Positions 1-7,600 of a stretch of DNA of 64,000 nt are shown one piece after another. This DNA comes from Synechococcus sp. SynAce01 (GTDB taxonomy: Bacteria > Cyanobacteriota > Cyanobacteriia > PCC-6307 > Cyanobiaceae), in assembly GCF_001885215.1 (NCBI RefSeq), contig NZ_CP018091.1, positions 2,418,001-2,482,000 on the forward strand, read 5' to 3'. The translations under genes were made by a program, and so were the position numbers. The notes beneath the pieces are model-generated. The model worked only from the letters and a program-made list of their open reading frames with translations. It did not search any database and had not been told where the DNA came from. Position 1 is the first letter of the stretch, and every line of letters begins with the position of its first letter.

Positions 1-445
1 CGCTGAACTGGATGTGGCTGTGAACGTGATCACAGATCGCCTGCACCAGCGGCCAGCCGGCGAGCGACCCACCGAACAGGCTCCAGGCGGTGTCGATCAA
101 CCGGTCGGTTTCGCAGTAGCGGCTTGCGTTGAGAAAGGGCAGCACATCGGGCGGCAACGACTCCACAGGCATCTGCCAGGCCGAGGGCACCACCGCATCG
201 CTCTGGCCGCTGTCGGCTACCACGGTGCTGAGGCTGATGTGGCTCTCGCCGGCCGGGGCCACCAGGCGGCAGCAGCGGTTGCCCTGGCTATCGCAGAACT
301 CCTCCACCGGCACCGCCGGCTCCACCAGGATTGGATCGGCTCCCAGCAGATCCTGCTGGCGGGAGCTGTGCGGCTGCAGCAGCAACAGCAGCGGTGTGGG
401 CTGGGGACAGATCACCGTGAGCTCACAGCCGACATTGATTTTCAT
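1..445 (-). CDS. Transglutaminase-like family protein, N-terminal part (cut by left edge)
   Basis: The gene reads leftwards from an ATG at 445 and is open to the first base, so only about 148 N-terminal codons are present. The protein starts MKINVGCELTVICPQPTPLL, which resembles the beta-rich N-terminal region of bacterial transglutaminase-like proteins. It reaches a segment reading LVQAICDHVHSHIQFS that normally precedes the Cys-His-Asp core. That catalytic core lies outside the window, so activity cannot be judged. The family includes proteases and amide-processing enzymes as well as true transglutaminases. It follows the cyclotransferase gene by 59 bases on the same strand and may be co-transcribed with it. 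Confidence 0.72.
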   Translation of the reverse strand, partial: MKINVGCELTVICPQPTPLLLLLQPHSSRQQDLLGADPILVEPAVPVEEFCDSQGNRCCRLVAPAGESHISLSTVVADSGQSDAVVPSAWQMPVESLPPDVLPFLNASRYCETDRLIDTAWSLFGGSLAGWPLVQAICDHVHSHIQFS

Positions 446-504
446 GGCTGGGTGAACTCCTTGCCTGAACGCGCTGGGCTCACTCTGCCGATGCCGGACG
501 CGGC

Positions 505-1422
505 TCAGGCCGGATGTGCGGAAGTGAAGGCCCCAGGGTCGTTATGGCGCGGCTCACCGCCGAGAATTTCTGTGAGTTCCAGTCGCCAGGCAGCAGGAAA
601 GGGCCAGTGTGCCAGGCCCTGGAGGATGCGGCTGGCGTAGTCGGCGCTGGGGCGCAGCCCCTCGGCACTCCATACCGCTGTGGGCACATAGGTGGAGGCC
701 TCGAAGTACTCAGCCGCCGGGCTGTTCACCGTCGATGTCTTCACCGTCACGGTGTGGGGCCGGTAGTGGCCGATCGCCACGCCCTCGCAGGCATCGAGCC
801 GGCGGCGATCGGCTGGGTTGAGATGGTGCACCACTCCCCAGCAGTTGCGGCCGGGTTCGGGCTGGATGCCGGCGGCGCCATCGGCTGGATCGGCGCCTGG
901 GCCCTGCGCCAGCCGGATCTTGTGGATACTCCAGCGCCAACCCGCCAAGGTCGTCACCAGGCCACTGCCGTCCCAGCCAGCGCAGCGGGCAGAGAGCTGG
1001 TCGGGGCAGAGGTTCGACCCATAGCTGAAGATCGGCGTTGAGCCCCAGTCGGCGAAGGGCACCAGTGGGGCTGCGGCCACCAGTTCGGGGCGGCCCACAT
1101 ACACCCAGGCCCATGTTCCGTCACCCAGCTGGAGCCAGTGGCGGGTGTAGTCAAAGGGAACATTTTCGAGCTGGTCGAGTCCGGCCAGCACCGCAGCCGA
1201 GACCGCGAACAGTTCGCCGTGAATCAGGGGGGGCGGCCCCTGCCGATCGCCTGCAGCCGCTGGCTGTGCCATCACGGCCATCGGATAGGGCCCGAGGTCA
1301 TGGAGCTGCGCGCCCAGCAGACGCCTCCGCCCGAGGAAGCGTGCTCCGCCCAGCCAGGAGTGGTTGCTCTGGCCCCGTTTGAGCGTGCCGTAAACGAACA
1401 CCGAAGCCAGGCCGCTAGCCAC
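505..1422 (-). CDS. Tandem gamma-glutamylcyclotransferase-fold protein (two AIG2/GGCT domains)
   Basis: The 305-residue protein carries two GGCT-like domains. The first begins VFVYGTLKRG with a later HGELFAV and LDQLENVP segment. The second, starting near residue 125, has FSYGSNLCPDQL and later LDACEGV. The YGTL and YGSN loops and the acidic residue in each domain fit the substrate-binding site of enzymes that release 5-oxoproline from gamma-glutamyl amines or peptides such as glutathione. The start is GTG at 1422, three bases after the DCC gene stop, implying co-transcription; GTG at 1401 is an alternative. The actual substrate is unknown. Two fused domains are less usual than one. Confidence 0.78.
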   Translation of the reverse strand: MASGLASVFVYGTLKRGQSNHSWLGGARFLGRRRLLGAQLHDLGPYPMAVMAQPAAAGDRQGPPPLIHGELFAVSAAVLAGLDQLENVPFDYTRHWLQLGDGTWAWVYVGRPELVAAAPLVPFADWGSTPIFSYGSNLCPDQLSARCAGWDGSGLVTTLAGWRWSIHKIRLAQGPGADPADGAAGIQPEPGRNCWGVVHHLNPADRRRLDACEGVAIGHYRPHTVTVKTSTVNSPAAEYFEASTYVPTAVWSAEGLRPSADYASRILQGLAHWPFPAAWRLELTEILGGEPRHNDPGAFTSAHPA

Positions 1423-1425
1423 GCC

Positions 1426-1824
1426 CTACGCCTGGCCGGCCGATGGATCGAGCGGCAGGCCCTTGAGGCCCAGCGCCAGACGCCGCGCCAGCAGCAGCAG
1501 CGGATAGAGACGACGACTGCGGCCGGGATCGCCAAACACCAGGCCTAGTAACTGCAGCACACCGGGGTTGGGCTTCATTTGCTGGCACAAGCGGCTCACG
1601 GCTTCCGAGCCATGCCAGCAGCGCTCTCCTTCGATCAGCACCGCCCCGGCGGCCAGGTCATAGCCCCGTTGTTTCAGCTGCTCACGAAGCTGGTGATCGG
1701 CGCGGCCATCCACGATCTCCAGGCCAGGCAATTCGCCCCGCAGGGCGCTGGTGGCCGCAAAGGAACGGCAGAACGGGCAACCGCCGTCATAGACGAGTTG
1801 CATGGGCTGGGCCATGGCGGGCAT
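1426..1824 (-). CDS. DCC-family thiol-disulfide oxidoreductase (DUF393)
   Basis: The 132-residue protein starts with a short lead and then LVYDGGCPFCRSF, the YDGxCPxC signature of the DUF393/DCC family, thioredoxin-fold proteins with a CxxC redox pair. The remainder, with a conserved WHGSEAV segment and a hydrophobic-basic C-terminus, also fits the family. The physiological partner of these proteins is generally not known. An ATG at 1815 is an alternative start that would leave MAQPMQLVYDGG. The gene sits immediately after a decayed channel relic and immediately before the cyclotransferase, so a shared thiol or glutathione role is possible but unproven. Confidence 0.82.
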   Translation of the reverse strand: MPAMAQPMQLVYDGGCPFCRSFAATSALRGELPGLEIVDGRADHQLREQLKQRGYDLAAGAVLIEGERCWHGSEAVSRLCQQMKPNPGVLQLLGLVFGDPGRSRRLYPLLLLARRLALGLKGLPLDPSAGQA

Positions 1825-1984
1825 GGGTCAAGTTGAAATGGCTGAAATCAAGGTGGCGTTGGCCGTCGCCGTCCTCCTCAACGATATCCACGAAGCTCTC
1901 GCCGAAGCGCAGGCGTGATCCGCCATAGCTCCAGCGGGCCTACACCGGACTTCTCACCGTTTCATCCACCCCCTGGTGGCCTCC
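1823..1984 (-). pseudogene. Relic of an inward-rectifier (KirBac-type) potassium channel C-terminus
   Basis: One minus-strand frame reads VDETVRSPV, a TAG stop at 1940-1942, then ARWSYGGSRLRFGESFVD and IVEEDGDGQRHLDFSHFN. This is the pattern of the last beta strands of the KirBac cytoplasmic domain (DET...Q.VxARxxY, ...GxRFVDxxxxDxDGRxxxDxxxFH). The only break between the two halves is the in-frame TAG, where Tyr or His would be expected. The relic starts at the stop codon of the EamA gene and ends at the DCC start; pore and membrane helices are gone. This is read by eye from remembered family features, so the assignment is probable rather than certain. Confidence 0.55.
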
Positions 1985-2953
1985 TCAGGGGCGCCTGAGC
2001 CCGGTGACCAGCCGCCGGTGCCAGTGCTCACGGCTGACACCGAGCAGGAGCAAGCCGACTCCCGCCAGGGTCGGGGCTGAGATCTGCTCGCCGAGCAGCA
2101 GGGCCGCACTCAGCACCGCCACCACGATCGTCAGGCTGCCCCAGAGCGAAACCGTGGCCACAGGCAGCTCGGCGTAGGCGCGGCGCAGGGCCAGCTCACT
2201 GCCCAGCGAGAGCGTCAGGCCGTAGAGACCGATCACGCCCACCACCCACCACAGCTGCAGCAGCACGAAGTGACCAGGCCCAAACAGCAGCAGGGCCAGA
2301 AGGCCGAAGATCAGGGCGCTCACGGTGGAGGCCAGGCCCACGGTGAGCGCCCCGGACCAACCTTTTGACGCGATCCTGCGGCCTGTCACCGCCGCGCCGG
2401 AAAAGGCCAGTACCCCCAGCAGGGCCCAGCTCACGCCGGCCAGGTTGTCCATTGCCGCGCCCATGCCGCCACCACCCACGGCGCCGCCGGCCAGGTTGGC
2501 CAGCAGCAAGCCCAGGCCAATCAGGCCGAAGCTCACGCCGAAGCCATCCGGGAGCGGCTCCGCCAGCAAGCGCTGGGCCAGCAGGGCGGACACCGGCAGC
2601 ACCAGGGCGAAGATCAGGGTCTGGCTGATCACCGAGAGGGAACTCAGGGCGAAGTAATAGGCGACCGGCCCAAGAAACAACCCCAGGAAGGCATCTACAG
2701 CCAGCAGCCGGCGATCGCTCGGCCTGAGCCGGGCTAGGTCGAGGCCCAGCTGCCTGCGCCCAGGCAGCATCACCGCCAGGCCCACGATCATCTGGGCCAG
2801 AAAGAAAACATTGCAGAAGCTGATCGGATTCTCACCGTCAACCAGCCGTTGGGCACCCATCTCCTGCAAACCCTTCAGCACCGTTGCATTCAGGCCCTTG
2901 AGCAGCACATACAACCCAAGGGGAACAGCGCCGCGCCAGAGGAGAGGAGTCAC
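1985..2953 (-). CDS. EamA/DMT-family membrane transporter
   Basis: The 322-residue protein is almost entirely hydrophobic and has about ten predicted transmembrane helices in two repeated halves, as expected for drug/metabolite transporters. Examples are the segments LALLLFGPGHFVLLQLWWVV and the Gly/Leu-rich C-terminal helix before REHWHRR. Members export amino acids, nucleotides, sugars or drugs, and the substrate cannot be predicted here. The start at 2953 fits the first hydrophobic helix. It is divergent from the cyAbrB gene, with about 200 bases between them that should hold both promoters. Confidence 0.8.
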   Translation of the reverse strand: MTPLLWRGAVPLGLYVLLKGLNATVLKGLQEMGAQRLVDGENPISFCNVFFLAQMIVGLAVMLPGRRQLGLDLARLRPSDRRLLAVDAFLGLFLGPVAYYFALSSLSVISQTLIFALVLPVSALLAQRLLAEPLPDGFGVSFGLIGLGLLLANLAGGAVGGGGMGAAMDNLAGVSWALLGVLAFSGAAVTGRRIASKGWSGALTVGLASTVSALIFGLLALLLFGPGHFVLLQLWWVVGVIGLYGLTLSLGSELALRRAYAELPVATVSLWGSLTIVVAVLSAALLLGEQISAPTLAGVGLLLLGVSREHWHRRLVTGLRRP

Positions 2954-3154
2954 AGGGGATCAAACGTGGGGAAGCTCGGCCTTGATCCTCGCCTGGCTGG
3001 GCCGTCAGGATCATTCATTCCGATCGATTCTGCTGCGATCCGATCGCAGTGGCCGCAGAGCTTGAAGGTGCGTTCATCTGGAAGTTTTCGATTTGGGGCT
3101 AGTCAGCCATCAGCTCGTGTTGCTACCTTATGCAGGAGCAATTCCATTCATTCC

Positions 3155-3526
3155 ATGCTTACTGGATCTGACCTGCTGACCAAAGTCAAGGAGTTGGGTG
3201 ATGTCGGCAAATCAGAGCTGGTCAGGGCTGCTGGTTATGTGAGCGTCAAGAAAGACGGAACCGAGCGCCTGAACTTCACGGCCTTCTACGAAGCGCTTCT
3301 TGAGGCCAAAGGCGTCAGCCTTGGCACCACTGGCGGAGCTGGTGTGGGCCAGGGTGGGCGCAAGCTCAGCTACGTCACCAAGGTGCAGTTCAACGGCAAT
3401 CTGCTGATTGGCAAGGCCTACACCGCCTTGCTGGGCCTCCAGCCCGGCGATGAATTCGAGATCAAGTTGGGCAAAAAGCAGATTCGTCTGTTGCCTGCTG
3501 GTGCAAGTGAAGAGGCTGACGACTGA
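3155..3526 (+). CDS. cyAbrB-type transcriptional regulator
   Basis: The 123-residue protein begins MLTGSDLLTKVKELGDVGKS and ends with an AbrB-like DNA-binding segment containing YVTKVQFNGNLLIGKAYTAL followed by GLQPGDEFEIKLGKKQIRL. This is the cyanobacterial layout with the AbrB domain at the C-terminus, the reverse of Bacillus AbrB. Known cyAbrB proteins regulate carbon/nitrogen balance and inorganic-carbon genes. The open frame extends further upstream, but homology begins at this ATG, so the upstream part is treated as non-coding. I do not assign clade 1 or 2. Confidence 0.9.
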   Translation: MLTGSDLLTKVKELGDVGKSELVRAAGYVSVKKDGTERLNFTAFYEALLEAKGVSLGTTGGAGVGQGGRKLSYVTKVQFNGNLLIGKAYTALLGLQPGDEFEIKLGKKQIRLLPAGASEEADD

Positions 3527-3560
3527 AGCCCTGCGCTCCTCCAGCCGCTCTGATCTGGGG

Positions 3561-4163
3561 TCATTGCACGTCTGATCCAGACCGTCCTCCACTGCCCAGC
3601 ACGATCATGTTGGTCTGATGATCCAGCCATCCGGAGCGAAATCCAGCCGCAGCGGTAACCGCGCGCAGATCGCGGTAGAACCTCACCCCATCCGGGCTGA
3701 TCAGGGCGGTGACATGCCGTTGGCTGGGATCAAAGCCCCGCAGCCACTGCTGGAACGCGTCGCGTCCCATCACCTGGCCCAGGCGGGGCTCCATTCGCAG
3801 TGAAGATCCCATCTCCTCCAAGACGAAATAGCGCTGCAGTTGCGAAAGGTCGCTGCTGTCGACTGGCCGTAACCCCTCTGCGGTCAACAGCACATAAAGC
3901 GGCTGGGTGAACGATTGCTGCAGCTGGGGCAGTTGCAGCCGAATCGGCTCTGGCTTGGCAACGCGAGGTGGTGCTGGTTCGGGTTTCGCAGTCTCTTCCT
4001 TGGCAGTTTCTTCCTTCGCGGTGGATTGGCCCGGGCCCCTGGCAGAGAGCGCAACCACCATGGCGGTGATCATCAGCACCCCGAGCACGTTCATGAACAC
4101 GTCAATCAGGGAGTCCAGCGACAAATCAACTCCTGCCCGGTGCCGTGCCCGTCTGCTCACCAT
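3561..4163 (-). CDS. ExbD/TolR-like proton-motor subunit (second of two)
   Basis: The 200-residue protein has a short basic cytoplasmic tail, one membrane helix at about residues 18-40 and a periplasmic part. The helix contains LIDVFMNVLGVLMI, where Asp21 matches the essential membrane Asp of ExbD/TolR. A flexible linker of repeated KEETA units and Pro-rich sequence follows (residues 50-75), then a folded domain that ends near residue 190. The start chosen, ATG at 4163, is the only one in frame within the duplicated start region; the open frame upstream overlaps the other ExbD-like gene. It is the last gene of the seven-gene unit. Its partner is probably the ExbB-like channel encoded upstream. 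Confidence 0.78.
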   Translation of the reverse strand: MVSRRARHRAGVDLSLDSLIDVFMNVLGVLMITAMVVALSARGPGQSTAKEETAKEETAKPEPAPPRVAKPEPIRLQLPQLQQSFTQPLYVLLTAEGLRPVDSSDLSQLQRYFVLEEMGSSLRMEPRLGQVMGRDAFQQWLRGFDPSQRHVTALISPDGVRFYRDLRAVTAAAGFRSGWLDHQTNMIVLGSGGRSGSDVQ

Positions 4164-4187
4164 GGCCGCCTGCTCACCATGGCCGCC
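4154..4187. repeat. 17-bp tandem duplication spanning a start codon
   Basis: Two perfect adjacent 17-base copies (4154-4170 and 4171-4187) cover the junction between the two ExbD-like genes. On the minus strand each copy contains ATGGTGAGCA. The first ATG (4180) now leads to a stop after seven codons, while the second (4163) opens the downstream gene. Removing one copy would recreate an ATGGTGA stop/start overlap, so the duplication probably turned a translational overlap into a 10-base gap. Confidence 0.9.
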
Positions 4188-4665
4188 GTGCTGACTCCTC
4201 CACCGGCTCGTAACCGAGGCTGGAGCCCGAGCTGCGCAGGGCGATGACCAGGCTATCGAGGTCGTCAAAACAACTTCCTGCCACCGCCAGGTAGATGTTG
4301 GCCGTCTTGATCTCTTCGGCAATCGTTGTTGGGCTGACCAGGTCCAGATCCCAGCGATCGGTGATTTCGCCACTGACAGGATCGTGCCGCTCGACTTGTC
4401 CGGCTCGGCAGAGCAGGAAGCTGGTGGGGGTGCGCACCGGCGTGCCTCCGGCCGTGACCAACTCCACCAGGGCCACTGGTGTGGGCTCGACTGGCTCAGG
4501 TGTGGCGGGCTTTGGCTGGCTCTGGGCTTGCTGCGGCGATCCCGATCCCAGGGAGAGCGCCAGCACTGAAATCACGATCAGGATGATCACCATCACGGCG
4601 CTGAGGATGTCGAGGAAGCCGATCAACTCCACCGACTGGCGGCTACGCCGGCGGGTTCGTCGCAT
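4174..4665 (-). CDS. ExbD/TolR-like proton-motor subunit (first of two)
   Basis: The 163-residue protein has a very basic N-terminus (MRRTRRRSRQS), then one membrane helix at about residues 15-40. The helix contains GFLDILSAVMVIILIV; Asp19 occupies the place of the essential ExbD/TolR aspartate. A Pro-rich linker (residues 45-65) leads to a periplasmic domain with two Cys residues, 86 and 132. It overlaps the end of the ExbB-like gene by 23 bases and is followed after 10 bases by the second ExbD-like gene. Sequence outside the helix differs strongly from the second copy, so the two are not a recent duplication. Confidence 0.75.
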   Translation of the reverse strand: MRRTRRRSRQSVELIGFLDILSAVMVIILIVISVLALSLGSGSPQQAQSQPKPATPEPVEPTPVALVELVTAGGTPVRTPTSFLLCRAGQVERHDPVSGEITDRWDLDLVSPTTIAEEIKTANIYLAVAGSCFDDLDSLVIALRSSGSSLGYEPVEESARRPW

Positions 4666-5479
4666 CGCCGCTGAGCCTGGGGAAAAAGCCGTCGTTGATG
4701 GAGGCCTCGATATCGCCGGCCAGCTGGTGCTCTCCCCGCTCGGCGATGCTCATCAGCACCATGCAGAGCACCGCCGTGACAATGCCGAGCAGGGTGGTGT
4801 CAAAGGCGGTGGAGAGGCCCCCGGTCACCGCCGTCAGGCTGGCCTTCACGGTTTCGAGATCATCGATATTGGCCAGCAGGCCTGTGAAGCCGCCGATCGA
4901 GGTGGAGATGCCCAGCACCGTGCCGAGAAAACCCAGCATCGGCAGCACCCAGATCATCGTGCGCGTCACCAGATAGCTGTCTTCGATCTCAGATTGGGTC
5001 AGGGCGATGTCGTCTTGGTGCAGCTCGCGGGTGACCTGCCTGGAGCGCGAATCCTGAAAACAACGCAGCAGACGACAGAGACGATTCGAGATCACCGTGC
5101 GGCGTTGGGACAACAGCACAAGCATGGTCTGGACATCGGAATCCAACGGCCTCAGATCAACAAGGCCGCGAGGCATCCAGTCTCTGCCGACGTGGCGACG
5201 TTCGCGGCGGCTGGCCAGCAGGCGACGGCCGCAATAATCCACCACCGTGAAGGCGATAGCCAAGCAGAGCGGCTGGGTGAGGCCCCGATCCAGCAGGAAG
5301 GATCCGAGCACACTGCCGCGATAGGGAAAGAGCAGCATCACAACCACCAGGGTGAGCGTGACGCCGATCACGATCGATAGCAGGGAGGAGGATTCGATCC
5401 AGCGCCGTGCCGGTAGTTCAAGCAGGCCGGGATAGGTCTCCCCCCGTTCAGCCGTGGCGGGGATGGTTGAAACAGCCAT
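4643..5479 (-). CDS. MotA/TolQ/ExbB-family proton channel subunit
   Basis: The protein has about 278 residues with hydrophobic segments near 33-53, 70-88, 176-200 and 224-246. The last two form the family hallmark: GFLGTVLGISTSIGGF and the later AFDTTLLGIVTAVLCMVL, which line the ion path in ExbB and TolQ. The cytoplasmic loop between helices 2 and 3 is long, as in TolQ. The start is ATG at 5479, which overlaps the stop of the upstream gene in TGATG, a sign of coupled translation. With the two ExbD-like proteins it should form an inner-membrane complex that converts ion flow into periplasmic work. No TonB or TonB-dependent receptor is nearby. Confidence 0.82.
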   Translation of the reverse strand: MAVSTIPATAERGETYPGLLELPARRWIESSSLLSIVIGVTLTLVVVMLLFPYRGSVLGSFLLDRGLTQPLCLAIAFTVVDYCGRRLLASRRERRHVGRDWMPRGLVDLRPLDSDVQTMLVLLSQRRTVISNRLCRLLRCFQDSRSRQVTRELHQDDIALTQSEIEDSYLVTRTMIWVLPMLGFLGTVLGISTSIGGFTGLLANIDDLETVKASLTAVTGGLSTAFDTTLLGIVTAVLCMVLMSIAERGEHQLAGDIEASINDGFFPRLSGDATNPPA

Positions 5480-6423
5480 CAAAACAGCGTAGGTTCTCCG
5501 ACCCGAAAGATGAACCCGTGCGTGGGGTCAGCCGTGATCCTGCTGGCAAACCGTTCGGCACCTTCAAGATCGGGGAAACGGGCCACTTCGGTCCGTCCGT
5601 CGGAGGTTGTCGACGCCTCCGAGCGGCAATGGCGGCGCACCGCCTCGAGTGTTTCAGGTCCGCCGATGACGGGCCACCACACGTCACCAGGGCGGGGCAG
5701 ATCCGGCCCTGCTGGGAGTGTCTCGCAGCCACTCCAGCGCTCCGTGCTGCTGAACGTCGTGCTGCCTTGACTGTCCATCGGCCAGGGATCGGGGGGGGCT
5801 TCCGGCAGGCGGGACGGCGGACTGGCCGGGACCGCTGCCGCGGCTGATGATTCGAGCTGCTGCAGGGAGTTGCGGGCCTGGGCGAGGGCTTCCTCCAACT
5901 TTTCGATTTCTTCCTGCTGACTCTGATTGCGCTCCCGCAGGCCCACCACCTCAAGGCGGCCACGGCCTGCCTCAACGGCGAGCACAAAGCCTGCGGCGGC
6001 GACCAGGATCGTTGCGATCGCAAAGCCGATCCAGCCCTGCTGGCCTTGGCGAGCTGGCGCCGTGGCCGCTCGCCGTTCCCCGAAGCCCAGGGCGAGACTG
6101 CGCCTGCAGGCATCGGCCAGCGGGGTCAAGGCACTTGCTGTTACGCCGATCCGGCCAGCCACAGCTGCCGCGAGGGCCGCTCGCTCCGATCGCGGCGCAG
6201 CGAGCAGATCCATCCAGCCGGCTCGAATCAGCGGATCGACACGGTCAACCAGCTCAGCCTCGCTGCGGTCTTTGGCGGAGCGTTCCAACAATTGGATCAA
6301 GGCGACGGGTTCGAGTCCCGTCAGTCCTGGCCAGCCGTAGGTCTCCTTCAGCCCACGCAGCATCCAACCAAAAGCCTGAAGGCAGGCCTTCGGGGGCAGG
6401 GCCGAGTCGCTAAATCTAAACAT
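5479..6423 (-). CDS. Unknown single-pass membrane protein with coiled coil, partner of the ExbB/ExbD-like genes
   Basis: I do not recognise a named family. The 314-residue protein has an Ala/Leu-rich cytoplasmic N-terminal region, one membrane helix at about 131-150 (WIGFAIATILVAAAGFVLAV) and a charged coiled coil at 160-192. A Pro-rich linker leads to a C-terminal domain ending VARFPDLEGAERFASRI and GFIFRVGEP. That ending vaguely recalls SPOR-like peptidoglycan-binding repeats, but this is only an impression. ATG at 6423 is preferred over GTG at 6426. The gene begins about 10 bases after the flavoprotein stop and overlaps the ExbB-like start, so it links the PKS genes with the motor genes. 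Confidence 0.68.
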   Translation of the reverse strand: MFRFSDSALPPKACLQAFGWMLRGLKETYGWPGLTGLEPVALIQLLERSAKDRSEAELVDRVDPLIRAGWMDLLAAPRSERAALAAAVAGRIGVTASALTPLADACRRSLALGFGERRAATAPARQGQQGWIGFAIATILVAAAGFVLAVEAGRGRLEVVGLRERNQSQQEEIEKLEEALAQARNSLQQLESSAAAAVPASPPSRLPEAPPDPWPMDSQGSTTFSSTERWSGCETLPAGPDLPRPGDVWWPVIGGPETLEAVRRHCRSEASTTSDGRTEVARFPDLEGAERFASRITADPTHGFIFRVGEPTLF

Positions 6424-6433
6424 CACGGTCCGA

Positions 6434-7588
6434 TCAAAGCGCCCAGGCCTGCACCGACCCCCGGGTGGCGCGGATCAGGGCGTTGCCGAGCGCCGGTTGG
6501 CGGTTGCACAGCCCCACCGCTAGCCGGGCGATGGAGGGATGCAGGAACCCTTGGTGCAGGCAACGGCCCAGCTGCAGTCGCCGCAGGAACACCCGGTTCC
6601 AATCGCTGCGGTAGCGCCTGCGCAGCACGTTGGAGTCCAGGGAGTTGCTTAGAAAGGCCTTGGCGATCGGGGCGGCCAGGTCAGCGGAGCCGAGGGCCAT
6701 GGCCATGCCGTCACCGCAGAGCGGCGCAATCATGCCGGCGGTATCGCCGATCATCCAGACATCCCGGTCGAAGTGACCCTTCAAGGCAAAGCTGATCCGG
6801 CTCAAGGATCGCGACGATCCACCGACGCGGTCCATCCCCTGCAGGCGGCTGGCCAGGAAATGATTGCGGCGGAGTACCGCCAGCGAGGACAGCTCCCCTC
6901 GGCTCGATCTGGCCGGTCCTGCCGCTGCCTGCATCAGGCCGGCGTGGCCGATCCAGCAGACGTTGATCAGGCCTGATTCAATCGCTGAGAGACCGCAATA
7001 CCCCCCCGGGAAGGCGTGCAGCTCCACCGCCTTGACGTTGTGATGGCCTCGGTAGTGGGCCTTGCCGGCCACGAACGGACTGGGCTTGGCGGCAAAGGCA
7101 CGCCCCAGTTGTCCGTCCAGCCGGGAGCGCTTGCCATAGGCTCCGAACACCAGCTTTGAGCGGTACTGACGATCGGCTGTGCTCACCACGAAGCCGTCGT
7201 CCAAGCTGCCCCTGACCGCGGTGACGGGCGTGCGATCAAGGCAGCGGGCTCCGGCTTCAGAGGCGCGGTCCCAGAGGATTTTATCGAGGGCGTAGCGGCT
7301 CAGCCCCAGCGCCGTGCCGGGCAGCTGGCCGTCGAATGACTCCCCCGTGCTGGTGCTGAGGCTGGCCTTCTGAATCGGCACCGCGCCGGCCGTGCGCACC
7401 GCGTCGAGGATGCCAAGGCGCCCGAAGATCTCGGTGACCTCAACAGAGAGGAATTCGCCGCAGAGTTTGTGCAGCGGGAAATGCTGTTGCTCCAGCAGCA
7501 GCACCGAGTGGCCCCGTTCAGCCAGCTGGATGGCCATGCTTGAACCAGCCAGGCCAGCCCCGATGATGATCGCGTCGTGGAGGGTCAT
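6434..7588 (-). CDS. FAD-dependent oxidoreductase of the type III PKS cluster
   Basis: The 384-residue protein begins with a Rossmann FAD motif, AIIIGAGLAGSSMAIQLAER, followed by LLLEQQHFPLHKLCGEFLS. A second FAD motif, WMIGDTAGMIAPLCGDGMAM, lies near residue 280. This is the architecture of the geranylgeranyl-reductase / aromatic-hydroxylase group. In many bacteria such an enzyme follows a type III PKS and a methyltransferase and oxidises the alkylresorcinol ring towards hydroquinone or quinone products; I infer the same role here. It starts 12 bases after the methyltransferase stop. Reductase activity on an isoprenoid cannot be excluded. Confidence 0.82.
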   Translation of the reverse strand: MTLHDAIIIGAGLAGSSMAIQLAERGHSVLLLEQQHFPLHKLCGEFLSVEVTEIFGRLGILDAVRTAGAVPIQKASLSTSTGESFDGQLPGTALGLSRYALDKILWDRASEAGARCLDRTPVTAVRGSLDDGFVVSTADRQYRSKLVFGAYGKRSRLDGQLGRAFAAKPSPFVAGKAHYRGHHNVKAVELHAFPGGYCGLSAIESGLINVCWIGHAGLMQAAAGPARSSRGELSSLAVLRRNHFLASRLQGMDRVGGSSRSLSRISFALKGHFDRDVWMIGDTAGMIAPLCGDGMAMALGSADLAAPIAKAFLSNSLDSNVLRRRYRSDWNRVFLRRLQLGRCLHQGFLHPSIARLAVGLCNRQPALGNALIRATRGSVQAWAL

Positions 7589-7600
7589 AGGGGCGCCGGT

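Noticed and set aside
6303-6321. T-arm-like segment GACGG-GTTCGAG-TCCCGTC suggesting a tRNA remnant
   Set aside because: No acceptor, D- or anticodon arm around it and it lies inside the coding sequence of the coiled-coil protein, so it is a chance match.
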